From NCBI GenBank assembly GCA_025559845.1, contig CP048470.1, forward strand, positions 2,279,001-2,343,000: a stretch of 64,000 nucleotides of DNA, in the 5' to 3' direction. This DNA comes from Agrobacterium tumefaciens. Its GTDB lineage: Bacteria > Pseudomonadota > Alphaproteobacteria > Rhizobiales > Rhizobiaceae. How positions within the stretch are numbered: position 1 is the stretch's first letter; each line of letters opens with the position of its first letter. A program made the position numbers and the translations under genes. Under the pieces are notes generated by a model. It did no database searches. It was not told the origin of the DNA and saw only the letters and a list, made by a program, of their open reading frames with translations. Shown piece after piece: positions 1 to 7,999 of this stretch.

Positions 1-679
1 CTGCGAGTTCCTCGACACTCCAGTCTTTGTCGGGTGAAAGATGGACAGCTGCGAGGACCCTCCCGAGCTCGGGGTTCCTGACTGCCGCAAGCCAACCACT
101 GGAATCGCCGCAGCCATGCTCGACCCAGGTTCGAATAAGCGTTGCAGTCAGCACGTCGGCAAGGCGTGCAAGAATACCGCCAGCCCCAACACGGTTGAGT
201 TCAACCTCCCTTGTCATTGCTTCGAGCAAGTGGGGAATAGCCGGATCGCTTTTTGCCAGGTCGCTTGTCAACATCACATCGGGCATCATCTGCAAAAGCG
301 GATGGAGATGATCCATGTTGAACCGCATGGAAGCTGTGAATGCGACGGTATCGCCGCCTGAACTGGCACATTGCATGTCAAAAATGCCTTGGCACACTTC
401 CTTCTTGCCAAACCGATCGAAGGGCGTTGGCGCAACATTCTCGCTACTGCCCAGTACGTGCGCGTGTCCACGCGGCAGAAGAACGGCATCACCGCATTTC
501 AGATCGAGCCAATCGCCGGATGGCTTATGCAGTTTTGCCTGTCCGACACCAATGAAATGAAATCGCGCAGCCTCCTGGTCGGGAAAGGCAGTCGCCCATG
601 GAGATGCCATACGGCAACGACCATATTCGACACCGTCAAGGCGCAAACCGCGCAACATCTCTGTCAGGGCATCGTTCAT
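1..679 (-). CDS. AraC-family regulator with cupin-type sensor domain, 3' end cut by window edge
   Basis: The open frame runs from an ATG at 679 leftward off the window, giving about 226 residues without a stop. The N-terminal part (begins MNDALTEMLRGLRLDGVEYG) has the layout of the AraC_binding_2/cupin_6 sensor: a beta-rich segment with FHFIGVGQAKLH, then DLKCGDAVLLPRGHAH near residue 65. The last visible residues (AAVHLSPDKDWSVEELA) are where the C-terminal double helix-turn-helix of AraC proteins begins, so the DNA-binding part lies outside. The gene diverges from the MFS exporter that starts at 883; in this family such a regulator usually controls the neighbouring exporter, which is an inference here. 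The ligand is unknown. Confidence 0.85.
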   Translation of the reverse strand, partial: MNDALTEMLRGLRLDGVEYGRCRMASPWATAFPDQEAARFHFIGVGQAKLHKPSGDWLDLKCGDAVLLPRGHAHVLGSSENVAPTPFDRFGKKEVCQGIFDMQCASSGGDTVAFTASMRFNMDHLHPLLQMMPDVMLTSDLAKSDPAIPHLLEAMTREVELNRVGAGGILARLADVLTATLIRTWVEHGCGDSSGWLAAVRNPELGRVLAAVHLSPDKDWSVEELA

Positions 680-776
680 ACTGGCCTCAGTTTTTTGGAC
701 GTTATGTCAAGAATTACGGATTTTTTAGCATGGAAACGCCAGCGTGTCACGCGTAGGTTACGTGCATTCCCTGGTG

Positions 777-807
777 CGGCGGGAATGACCTCCCGATGAT
801 CCCGCCG
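777..807. other. Inverted repeat in the AraC/MFS divergent region
   Basis: Nine-base arms CGGCGGGAA-T (777-786) and ATCCCGCCG (799-807) enclose a loop of about 13 bases, between the divergent AraC-type and MFS genes. It could be an operator or a hairpin in the MFS leader. There is no strong T tract after it, so I do not call it a terminator. Confidence 0.4.
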
Positions 808-882
808 TTCCTTTCCATCTTCTTCACCCTGTTCTGCAAGGGATGCCTGCGTTAGCTGCACGGCGCCCGCCAGGAGATTTTT

Positions 883-2100
883 ATGACCAACCGGACGACC
901 AACGAACTTGAATATATCCCTCGCACTCGCGTACCTGACGCGAAATGGGCCGCGGTCTTCTCGCTCTCGCTCGGCGTTTTTGGACTTGTGACAGCGGAAT
1001 TCCTGCCGGTCAGTCTTTTGACCCCCGTCTCTGCCGATCTTTCGATCAGTCCTGGTATCGCTGGCCAATCCATCACGGTGACAGCACTCGTAGCCGCAGT
1101 TGCCGGACCCGCAGTTGTCATCGGTACCCGAAGCGTCGACCGCCGATTGACACTCCTGGGTCTTACGCTCCTTCTCATCATCTCCAGTACGCTTGCCGCG
1201 TTCGCAAACGGGCTTTCAATGCTTTTGGTATCGCGGGTCCTGCTCGGTATTGGGCTCGGCGGTTTCTGGGCGATGTCAGGTGCCCTTGCGCTGCGGCTTG
1301 TGCCGCTCGAAAAGCTACCGCGCGCGATGTCGATCATCCTCACGGGCGTGTCGCTTGCAACGGTTTGTGCAGCACCGGTTGGGGCATGGATTGGAGCGAC
1401 TTTGGGTTGGCGCGCTGCGTTCTCGGTTGCTGCGATCCTTGGCGTAGTTGCGTTCTTTGCCCAGATATTGACAGTACCTGCTCTCGCCCCGGCCGGAGCC
1501 CCGAGCTTAGGGACAATGTTCCGATTGTTGCAGCGGCCGCAATTGCGCATCGGTCTTCTGACTACCATGTTGGTTGTAGCGGGCCAGTTCGCAGGATTTA
1601 CGTATGTTCGCCCATTTCTCGAAGTGGTTCCGAAATTCGGGATCGAGGCGATTTCCTTTGCGCTTTTGGCCTATGGCGTCGGTGGTTTTTTCGGTAATTT
1701 CTTTGGTGGGTTCCTCGCAGAGCGCAATGCGGCGTGGGCTGTAACTATCGTTGCGATCCTGATCGCTGCATCGGCTTCTGTCCTGGTGCTTGCAGGTACG
1801 TCTCCAGTCATTGCATCCGTGGCGATCGCATTTTGGGGCTTTGCCTTCGGTGGTTTGCCCGTCACGGTACAGAGTTTTGTAACGCGGGTTGCGTCCGACG
1901 AAGCAGAGAGTGCCGGTGCGCTGTTGCTAACCACGTTTCAGATCGCCATTTCGAGCGGCGCCGTTCTCGGTGGGCTGCTGATCGATCTTCATGGTGCAAC
2001 AATGGTGTTCGTTTTCGTAAGTGTTTCAACACTTTTGGGTGCGACCCTTATGGCTTCGCGCCGTGGCGTGGTCCCGCAGGCCGAGGCCTCAAGGGGATAA
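883..2100 (+). CDS. MFS transporter, drug/sugar efflux (AraJ/YdhP type)
   Basis: A 405-residue inner-membrane protein with about 12 hydrophobic segments, the usual length for the 12-TM drug:H+ antiporter 1 branch. The first segment reads FSLSLGVFGLVTAEFLPVSL, typical of the AraJ/YdhP/YdeA-like efflux permeases. The motif GIGLGGFWAMSG in the TM4-5 region resembles the antiporter signature. A clear ribosome site (CAGGAG, about 6 bases before the ATG at 883) fixes the start. The divergent AraC-type gene is the likely regulator. The substrate cannot be told from the sequence; sugar, drug and amino-acid efflux are all known in this group. Confidence 0.85.
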   Translation: MTNRTTNELEYIPRTRVPDAKWAAVFSLSLGVFGLVTAEFLPVSLLTPVSADLSISPGIAGQSITVTALVAAVAGPAVVIGTRSVDRRLTLLGLTLLLIISSTLAAFANGLSMLLVSRVLLGIGLGGFWAMSGALALRLVPLEKLPRAMSIILTGVSLATVCAAPVGAWIGATLGWRAAFSVAAILGVVAFFAQILTVPALAPAGAPSLGTMFRLLQRPQLRIGLLTTMLVVAGQFAGFTYVRPFLEVVPKFGIEAISFALLAYGVGGFFGNFFGGFLAERNAAWAVTIVAILIAASASVLVLAGTSPVIASVAIAFWGFAFGGLPVTVQSFVTRVASDEAESAGALLLTTFQIAISSGAVLGGLLIDLHGATMVFVFVSVSTLLGATLMASRRGVVPQAEASRG

Positions 2101-2117
2101 CGTACCGATCAATCAAT

Positions 2118-2146
2118 GGGTCCGCACAGGCGGGCCCTTTTTCTTT
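2118..2146 (+). terminator. Rho-independent terminator after the MFS gene
   Basis: GGGTCCG (2118-2124) pairs with CGGGCCC (2131-2137), followed by TTTTTCTTT. A second pairing, CGGGCCC with GGGCCCG (2148-2154), overlaps the end of the convergent regulator gene, so the site may serve both directions. Confidence 0.7.
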
Positions 2147-2879
2147 AGGGCCCGTCGATTGCCCTTTGTGTCCGGTCCTTGCCGACTTCTATGACGTGTC
2201 GCATCGCCTTGATCGCCCCATCGGAATCTCTGGCTGCGATCGCATGCACGATCCGCAGGTGGTTCGAGGCGATTTCGGCAATTGTCTCAGGCGAGGATGC
2301 AGGAGACGAAAGCTTAAACGAGATTGCAAGTGCAGCCTCGATGAGACCACTTGCCGAACGCATGAACGGATTTCCCGACATATGGGCAACCGCCAAGTGA
2401 AATTCGAGATCGACCTTGGCGATGCTTTCCGGCGTGTGATGCTGATTGTCGAATTTCGCGGCTATGACGTAAAGGGAAACAATATCCTCGTTTGAAGCCT
2501 GGAGGGCGGCGGCCGCAGCGGCAGCCGGTTCCAGCGCCAAGCGGATTTCAGCGAGATGATTGACGAACTCCTGATCTATTCCAGCGTCGCAACGCCAGCC
2601 CAGTACGTCGGGGTCAAAGAAGTTCCAGCTCGAACGGTTGAGGACGCGCGTACCAACTTTTGCCTTGGGTTCCACCAGTCTTTTGGCTGCGAGCGTCTTC
2701 ATCGTTTCGCGCAGCACCGTTCGTGACACGCCAAAGCGCATCGACAGTTCGGCGTCGTTTGGAAGCAGAGCGCCTTCGGCAATTTTGCCCGAAACGATGG
2801 CGCTGCCGAGTTCGGACACCACATGAGAGTGGCTGTTCCGGCGCTTTCGCCCACTTATCGTCGTTTCCAGCAGCCCCAA
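2145..2879 (-). CDS. FadR-type GntR-family transcriptional regulator
   Basis: Product of 244 residues: an N-terminal winged helix (HVVSELGSAIVSGKIAEGALLPNDAEL, then RFGVSRTVLRETMKTLAAKRLVEPK) and an all-helical FCD ligand domain with the metal-site pattern DLEFHLAVAH and NHLRIVHAI. I place the start at a TTG at 2879 because GGAGG (complement of 2885-2889) sits 5 bases before it and because the longer ATG/GTG versions would run into the permease gene, which ends at 2897. The gene is the last of the ytfQRT-yjfF operon (17-base gap), so it probably reports on the transported sugar or a catabolite and controls this operon and perhaps the divergent dehydratase gene. Confidence 0.8.
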   Translation of the reverse strand: MGLLETTISGRKRRNSHSHVVSELGSAIVSGKIAEGALLPNDAELSMRFGVSRTVLRETMKTLAAKRLVEPKAKVGTRVLNRSSWNFFDPDVLGWRCDAGIDQEFVNHLAEIRLALEPAAAAAAALQASNEDIVSLYVIAAKFDNQHHTPESIAKVDLEFHLAVAHMSGNPFMRSASGLIEAALAISFKLSSPASSPETIAEIASNHLRIVHAIAARDSDGAIKAMRHVIEVGKDRTQRAIDGP

Positions 2880-2896
2880 GTGCGCCTCCGTATGTT

Positions 2897-3877
2897 TCAG
2901 GCCGGATGTGGCCCGGCCAGTCTCCTGTTTGAATACCAGATGATTGCGCGCTGCAACACGATGAAGACGAAAAGCAGAATGCCGATGGCGATTTTCGTCC
3001 ACCACGATGAAAGTGTGCCGTCAAAAACGATGTATGTCTGGATCAGTCCCTGAATAAGAAGCCCGACAAATGTTCCGGCCACCAGTCCGGTGCCGCCCGT
3101 CAGTAGGGTACCTCCTATGACAACGGCTGCGATTGCATCAAGTTCAACACCGACCGTTGCCAATGAATAGCCCGAGGAGGTGTAAAGCGTATAGACGATG
3201 CCGGATAGGCCCGACAAAAAGCCGGAGAGCGCATAAATGCCAATTGTCGTGGACCCGATCGGAACGCCCATGAGCTCGGCTGATTGTACATTACCTCCAA
3301 GTGCATAGACATTGGCTCCGAAGCGCGTGCGGCTTGCAATAAGGATGCCTGCTGCAAAGACAATGAGCATCAACATTGCAAGAGCCGTCAGTCGGCCGCC
3401 GCCCGGGAAGCGGACGTAAAACCCCTGGATCGCATCGATAAAGGGATGGGAGATCGGCACGGATTGCGTCGAGATCAGGTAGGCTGCACCACGTGCCAGA
3501 AACATACCCGCAAGCGTCACCACAAATGGTGGGATAGACAGGAACCGGATCATCGCCCCCATCAGGCAACCGAACAGAGTTGAGATCGCCAATACTACTG
3601 TAAAGGCGAGCAGCGGGTGGACGTTATAGGTTCCAACCATGACCGCGACGAAGACACTTGTGAAGGCGATAACAGACCCTATCGATAGGTCGATCCCGCC
3701 AGACAATATGACGAAGGTCATTCCGACTGCGGCAATCCCCAGGAAGGCGTTGTCCGTCAGAAGGTTACCGATCACGCGGGTTGAGAAGATTGCCGGATAC
3801 TGAATGACGCAAAGAATATAGGCGATGACGAAGATCGTCAGAGTGGTGAGGAAGGGAAGATTGCGGCTGTGTATCAT
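2897..3877 (-). CDS. yjfF: Sugar ABC transporter permease (YjfF-like)
   Basis: Product of 326 residues with about 8-10 membrane segments and the carbohydrate uptake 2 (CUT2) permease signature (GMTFVILSGGIDLSIGSVIAF; AVVIGGTLLTGGTG near residue 240). It starts with ATG at 3877 and overlaps the preceding permease gene by ATGA, so the two are translationally coupled. Order and partners (ytfQ, ytfR, ytfT, yjfF) match the E. coli galactofuranose transporter, in which YtfT and YjfF form the membrane channel pair. The assignment rests mostly on the very strong YtfQ match of the binding protein; another pentose or hexose could be the physiological substrate. Confidence 0.88.
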   Translation of the reverse strand: MIHSRNLPFLTTLTIFVIAYILCVIQYPAIFSTRVIGNLLTDNAFLGIAAVGMTFVILSGGIDLSIGSVIAFTSVFVAVMVGTYNVHPLLAFTVVLAISTLFGCLMGAMIRFLSIPPFVVTLAGMFLARGAAYLISTQSVPISHPFIDAIQGFYVRFPGGGRLTALAMLMLIVFAAGILIASRTRFGANVYALGGNVQSAELMGVPIGSTTIGIYALSGFLSGLSGIVYTLYTSSGYSLATVGVELDAIAAVVIGGTLLTGGTGLVAGTFVGLLIQGLIQTYIVFDGTLSSWWTKIAIGILLFVFIVLQRAIIWYSNRRLAGPHPA

Positions 3878-4923
3878 CGCGCTGCTCCCTCTTTACCCAC
3901 GCCGTTGGCAGTATGGGATGGGGTTTGAGGCTTTGGCCTAGAGGTTTTGAGAAAATCGAGAAGGGTCAAAATTGCCGGAGATTGCAGTGTAAGCACGACA
4001 ATAATGATACCCGCCTTGATAATGAGATTGAATTCCGGCGGAAATCCCGACACCAGAATACCGGTGTTGATCGTCTGGATGATCAGGGCACCAATCAGCG
4101 ATGCCGTGATCGAGAAGCGGCCGCCATTCAGAGACGTTCCGCCGATGACCACTGCCAAGATAGCATCGAGCTCAAGCCAAAGGCCGGCATTGTTGGCGTC
4201 GGCGCCGCGGATATCGGCGGTGACAATCATGCCGGCGATTGCTGCACACAATCCCGATACGGCGTAGGCGAAAAACAGAAGGAAACGGGCTCGGACACCT
4301 GCCAGAGAGGCGGCCCGTCGGTTGATACCGGTTGCCTCAATCAGAAACCCGAGTGCCGTCTTGCGAACCAGCAGTCCGATAACCAACGCTGTCGCTGCCC
4401 AGATGATGACAGGCAGCGGAATGCCTGCAAGAGTGCCTGAACCGATCGCGGCAAAACCATCATTGTTGAAGGTCAGAATGACACCCTCGGTGATGAGCTG
4501 CGCGATCCCGCGTCCCGCGACCATCAATATGAGCGTTGCGATGATGGGCTGGATATCGAGAACGGCAACCAACACACCATTCCAGATGCCGCAGGCTATG
4601 CCGACGGCAAGAGATATAACGATAACAGATGCAATGGAGTGCCCTTCACTGATCAGTGTCGCCGCAACCGCGCCGCAAATCGCAATCACGGCACCAATGG
4701 AAAGGTCGATGCCCCTTGTCGCGATAACCAGCGTCATGCCGACAGTCAAAAGCGCAACCGGTGCGGCGCGCACGAGTATGTCGATGAGGCTGCCGTAGAG
4801 GCGCCCGTTCTGGAAAGAAACATTGAGAAACCCGGGAGAAATCACCGTGATGGCGGTGAGAATGACAACCAGGGCGGCAATCTGGGGAAACAGTCTTTTC
4901 AGGCGTTTTTTGATCGCGTGCAT
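3874..4923 (-). CDS. ytfT: Sugar ABC transporter permease (YtfT-like)
   Basis: A 349-residue CUT2 permease with the signature GMTLVIATRGIDLSIGAVIAICG (about residues 60-82) and a second conserved loop AVVIGGTSLNGGR near residue 265. The ATG at 4923 shares one base with the stop of ytfR (TGATG); a TTG one codon upstream is also possible. It forms the transmembrane heterodimer with the yjfF product. The C-terminal tail (KTSRPKPQTPSHT) is polar and probably cytoplasmic. Confidence 0.88.
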   Translation of the reverse strand: MHAIKKRLKRLFPQIAALVVILTAITVISPGFLNVSFQNGRLYGSLIDILVRAAPVALLTVGMTLVIATRGIDLSIGAVIAICGAVAATLISEGHSIASVIVISLAVGIACGIWNGVLVAVLDIQPIIATLILMVAGRGIAQLITEGVILTFNNDGFAAIGSGTLAGIPLPVIIWAATALVIGLLVRKTALGFLIEATGINRRAASLAGVRARFLLFFAYAVSGLCAAIAGMIVTADIRGADANNAGLWLELDAILAVVIGGTSLNGGRFSITASLIGALIIQTINTGILVSGFPPEFNLIIKAGIIIVVLTLQSPAILTLLDFLKTSRPKPQTPSHTANGVGKEGAAR

Positions 4924-6446
4924 CAAGCAGCCTCCGTTCTTGCTGCATCTGCAATGGCACGCATGATGTTGTCTGCTGTTACGTCCGCTCCCGCGAGCTC
5001 ACGTACATGACGCCTGTCCGACAGGACGACCACGCGGTGTGCTATCGCCGTCAATTCCTCGAGTTCGGACGATATGACAACCAGAGACATGCCTTCTGCG
5101 CACAGCCTCTCTATCATCTTCAGAATTTCCGCATGGGCACCGATATCGATCCCGCGTGTCGGCTCGTCCAGGATCAGAAGCCTTGGATTGGTCGCAAGCC
5201 AACGAGCGAGAATGGCCTTTTGCTGATTTCCACCAGACAGAAACTTGATCGGCCGATCCGGATCGGCGGGGCGTATGTCGAGGGACTGAATGAAATCTTT
5301 TGCGAGCTCGGATTTCTGTTTTCGGGAAAGTGGTCTGGCCCAGCCTTGCCTCGCCTGGAGGGCGAGCGCGATGTTATCTGTTACAGACAAGTCGCCAATG
5401 ATGCCGTCGGTCTTTCGCTCTTCGGGACAGAAACCGAACCCTGCTGCGATTGCTGCTTCGGGAGAGCCGATTGCGACCGGCGCGCCGTCGATGATCGCTC
5501 TCCCGCTGTCTGGGCGTTCAACGCCAAACAGCAGGAACGCCGTTTCCGTGCGACCAGATCCGAGAAGACCGGCGATGCCAACAATTTCGCCCGCCCGCAC
5601 ATCAAGATCGAATGGCGCGACGCTGCCCCGCTTACCGTAATTCTCGAAGCGGATCGATGCCTCGCGCTCTGTGATGGTCTGTTCGGCTGCCTCATGATCG
5701 TGCGTGATGTGCTGTAACTCACGCCCGAGCATCATTGAAATCAGATCGGTACGCGGAAGATCTTCAATGGCTCGGGTGCCAACGAGCTTACCGTTGCGTA
5801 GAACGGTCACCCGGTCGGCAATGTCATACACCTGATTGAGAAAATGCGTGATGATGACGGTCCCAATACCTTGCTTCCGCAATTGCCTGAGGACCCCGAA
5901 GAGCATCTCAACCTCGTGCGTATCCAGGCTCGCTGTTGGCTCATCCAGGACAAGGACCTTGCCGGATAGGTCGACCGCCCGGGCAATGGCGATGATCTGG
6001 CGTATTGCGACTGAATAGGTTGAAAGCAGTGCGTTCACATCGATCGATAGGCCGTAACGCGAAAGCAATTCAAGCGCACGCCTGCTCATCTCACGGCGGT
6101 CGATCATACCGAACCGTCGCGGCTGGCGGCCTAGGAAAAGGTTTTCGGCAACTGTGAGGTTTTCTAGGAGGTTCACTTCCTGGTAGACCGTGCCGATGCC
6201 GAGCGCCTGTGCATCGCCAACATTGGCCGGGGAGATCTCCTGACCTTCCAGCAATACCGAGCCGCTGTCGCGATGATATACGCCCGTCAGAATCTTAATG
6301 AGAGTTGATTTTCCCGCACCATTTTCGCCGAGGAGCGCGTGAATTTCACCGCGCTGTACCGAGAAATCGACGCCATCAAGTGCTTTGATCCCGAGGAAGG
6401 CTTTGCCGATCGCGCGTGCTTCCAAAAGTGTGGCCGGTTCGGACAT
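4923..6446 (-). CDS. ytfR: Sugar ABC transporter ATP-binding protein (YtfR-like, duplicated ATPase)
   Basis: A 507-residue protein made of two fused ATP-binding domains, as usual for CUT2 systems (RbsA/MglA/YtfR). Domain 1 has Walker A GENGAGKST and the degenerate signature YSVAIRQIIAIAR; Walker B is VLVLDEPTAS. Domain 2 has the changed P-loop GLLGSGRTET and a full LSGGNQQK signature with LLILDEPTRGIDIG. I start at ATG 6446 (MSEPATLLEAR), with GGGA about 8 bases upstream, not at the longer frame start at 6488. The gene lies 73 bases after ytfQ and overlaps ytfT by one base. Confidence 0.9.
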   Translation of the reverse strand: MSEPATLLEARAIGKAFLGIKALDGVDFSVQRGEIHALLGENGAGKSTLIKILTGVYHRDSGSVLLEGQEISPANVGDAQALGIGTVYQEVNLLENLTVAENLFLGRQPRRFGMIDRREMSRRALELLSRYGLSIDVNALLSTYSVAIRQIIAIARAVDLSGKVLVLDEPTASLDTHEVEMLFGVLRQLRKQGIGTVIITHFLNQVYDIADRVTVLRNGKLVGTRAIEDLPRTDLISMMLGRELQHITHDHEAAEQTITEREASIRFENYGKRGSVAPFDLDVRAGEIVGIAGLLGSGRTETAFLLFGVERPDSGRAIIDGAPVAIGSPEAAIAAGFGFCPEERKTDGIIGDLSVTDNIALALQARQGWARPLSRKQKSELAKDFIQSLDIRPADPDRPIKFLSGGNQQKAILARWLATNPRLLILDEPTRGIDIGAHAEILKMIERLCAEGMSLVVISSELEELTAIAHRVVVLSDRRHVRELAGADVTADNIMRAIADAARTEAA

Positions 6447-6519
6447 GTCGCAGTTTCCCAGATGGATCAAGAGTGCGGAACGGCACATCTGTACCGCTCC
6501 GCCTGAAGTGGAGCCTGGA

Positions 6520-7479
6520 TTAATATCCGAGCCCCTTCTTCGCCTCGTAGACCTTCATAGGATCATCGGACGACGTGTAGAGCTTGGATTCGGTCTGAAT
6601 CCACTTTGCCGGCTCCTTCTTGTCCTTCAGATAGGCATCCAGTGCATCAAACGCCGGTCCTGCCATGTCCGGTGTCAGTTCCACCGTTGCATTTGCTTCA
6701 CCATCTGCCATGGCTTTGAAGATGTCTGGAACAGCGTCGATCGAGACAACCTTGATATCGGTTCCGGGCTTCAGGCCTGCTTCCTTGATTGCCTGGATTG
6801 CACCGACAGCCATGTCATCATTGTGTGCGTAGACGGCACAGATATCCTTGCCGCCGCCCTCGGCCTTAATGAAGCTTTCCATCACTTCTTTGCCTTTGGT
6901 GCGGGTAAAGTCACCGGTCTGCGAGCGAACAATCTTGATGTTGCTGTGCGAGGCAATTGCCTCCTCAAAGCCCTTCTTGCGGTTAATGGCAGGCGACGAA
7001 CCGGTCGTGCCCTGCAATTCGACCACTTTGCAGTCCTTAGAGCCGACGTCCTTGGCGAGCCAGTCGCCCGCGACCTTGCCTTCATGAACCTGGTCGGATG
7101 TCACGGCTGTCAGATACAGACTGTCGGGTGCCTCGATCTGGCGGTCGAGGAGTATGACAGGGATGTTTTCTTCCTTGGCTTCCTTCAGGACAGCATCCCA
7201 GCCGGTGGCGACGACTGGCGCAATCAGGATTGCGTCGACACCCTGAGCGATGAAGCCGCGAACGGCCTTGATCTGGTTTTCCTGTTTTTGCTGTGCATCA
7301 GCGAATTTAAGCGTGATGCCACGCTTTTCTGCCTGCTGCTTTGTGACCGTTGTTTCTGCCGCGCGCCATCCGGATTCAGAACCGATCTGCGAAAAACCAA
7401 CGGTGAGCGATTGCGCAGAAACGCCGGTTGCAAGGCATGCTGAAAGTGCGACAGTGACTGCCGCGATTGCTTTTCTCAT
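6520..7479 (-). CDS. ytfQ: Periplasmic sugar-binding protein (YtfQ-like, galactofuranose type)
   Basis: A 319-residue family-4B binding protein with a signal peptide ending at about residue 22 (GVSAQS). The mature start LTVGFSQIGSESGWRAAET and the stretch QQKQENQIKAVRGF are close to identical, from memory, to E. coli YtfQ, the galactofuranose-binding protein; VYAHNDDMAVGAIQAIKEAG is also conserved. GGAGG lies about 6 bases before the ATG. As first gene of the operon it is the most specific clue to the ligand. In rhizobia related proteins may also serve arabinose or galactose, so the symbol means orthology to YtfQ, not a proven ligand. Confidence 0.92.
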   Translation of the reverse strand: MRKAIAAVTVALSACLATGVSAQSLTVGFSQIGSESGWRAAETTVTKQQAEKRGITLKFADAQQKQENQIKAVRGFIAQGVDAILIAPVVATGWDAVLKEAKEENIPVILLDRQIEAPDSLYLTAVTSDQVHEGKVAGDWLAKDVGSKDCKVVELQGTTGSSPAINRKKGFEEAIASHSNIKIVRSQTGDFTRTKGKEVMESFIKAEGGGKDICAVYAHNDDMAVGAIQAIKEAGLKPGTDIKVVSIDAVPDIFKAMADGEANATVELTPDMAGPAFDALDAYLKDKKEPAKWIQTESKLYTSSDDPMKVYEAKKGLGY

Positions 7480-7999
7480 CTTATCCTCCCAGAGATGAAG
7501 TCAGCTGACACGGCAGTATGAGCATATAGTAATATCTTTGAAAAGTGTTTTTTGAGGCTGTTCGCTCGTGCATGGGTGTCAAGATGGGATGAGGCCCATT
7601 AAGAACTATATAAATCAATAATATAATACGTTTCTGGTTCAGCAATAGACTTCGGTCGAGCGGGGAGGATTTCACGTGTTTGAAACCTTGACATCAGAGG
7701 CTCGGATTTAATAGTAATACAAATAACGGGTGGAGCCAGTTGGGTCCGGGATTAGGAAATCCCGGGGAAAACGGTTTGCCCAGGTGATCCGGAACCAAGC
7801 TGCGGAGTGCCGTTATGGTACTAAACATCGAAAAATGCTCGACTAAATTTGAAAGCAGGCGCGTTATGCCTCGTCTCTCTGCCCTCTGTCGGCTATGCCT
7901 GATCTCCTTATGCTGATTCCATTTTCTGTGCGTGCAACATAAGCTTGTCGCATTTGATAATATTTTACCGTTGGCCACTTCAGGCTGGAGACCTGCATC
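7480..7999. other. Long divergent control region between ytfQ and the dehydratase gene
   Basis: This 520-base AT-rich gap holds no convincing gene. It contains the ytfQ ribosome site (next to 7480), the 9-mer ATAGTAATA twice (7526-7534 and 7711-7719), a short inverted repeat GGGATT-agg-AAATCCC (7748-7763), and a good promoter for the rightward gene (separate entry). A 94-codon leftward frame (7694-7978) has no family features and no ribosome site. Confidence 0.5.
7688..7716 (+). promoter_or_regulatory. Candidate sigma70-type promoter for the dehydratase gene
   Basis: A perfect TTGACA (7688-7693) lies 17 bases before ATAGTA (7711-7716). If used, transcription starts near 7724 and leaves a leader of about 275 bases before the ATG at 8000. 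The -10 match is poor, so this is tentative. Confidence 0.4.

Noticed and set aside
6385..7443. 352-codon rightward frame opposite ytfQ
   Set aside because: Lies fully on the antisense of a gene with near-certain identity; no start signal.
7694..7978. 94-codon leftward frame in the ytfQ/xylD gap
   Set aside because: No ribosome site, no recognisable features, and it covers the promoter region of the rightward gene.
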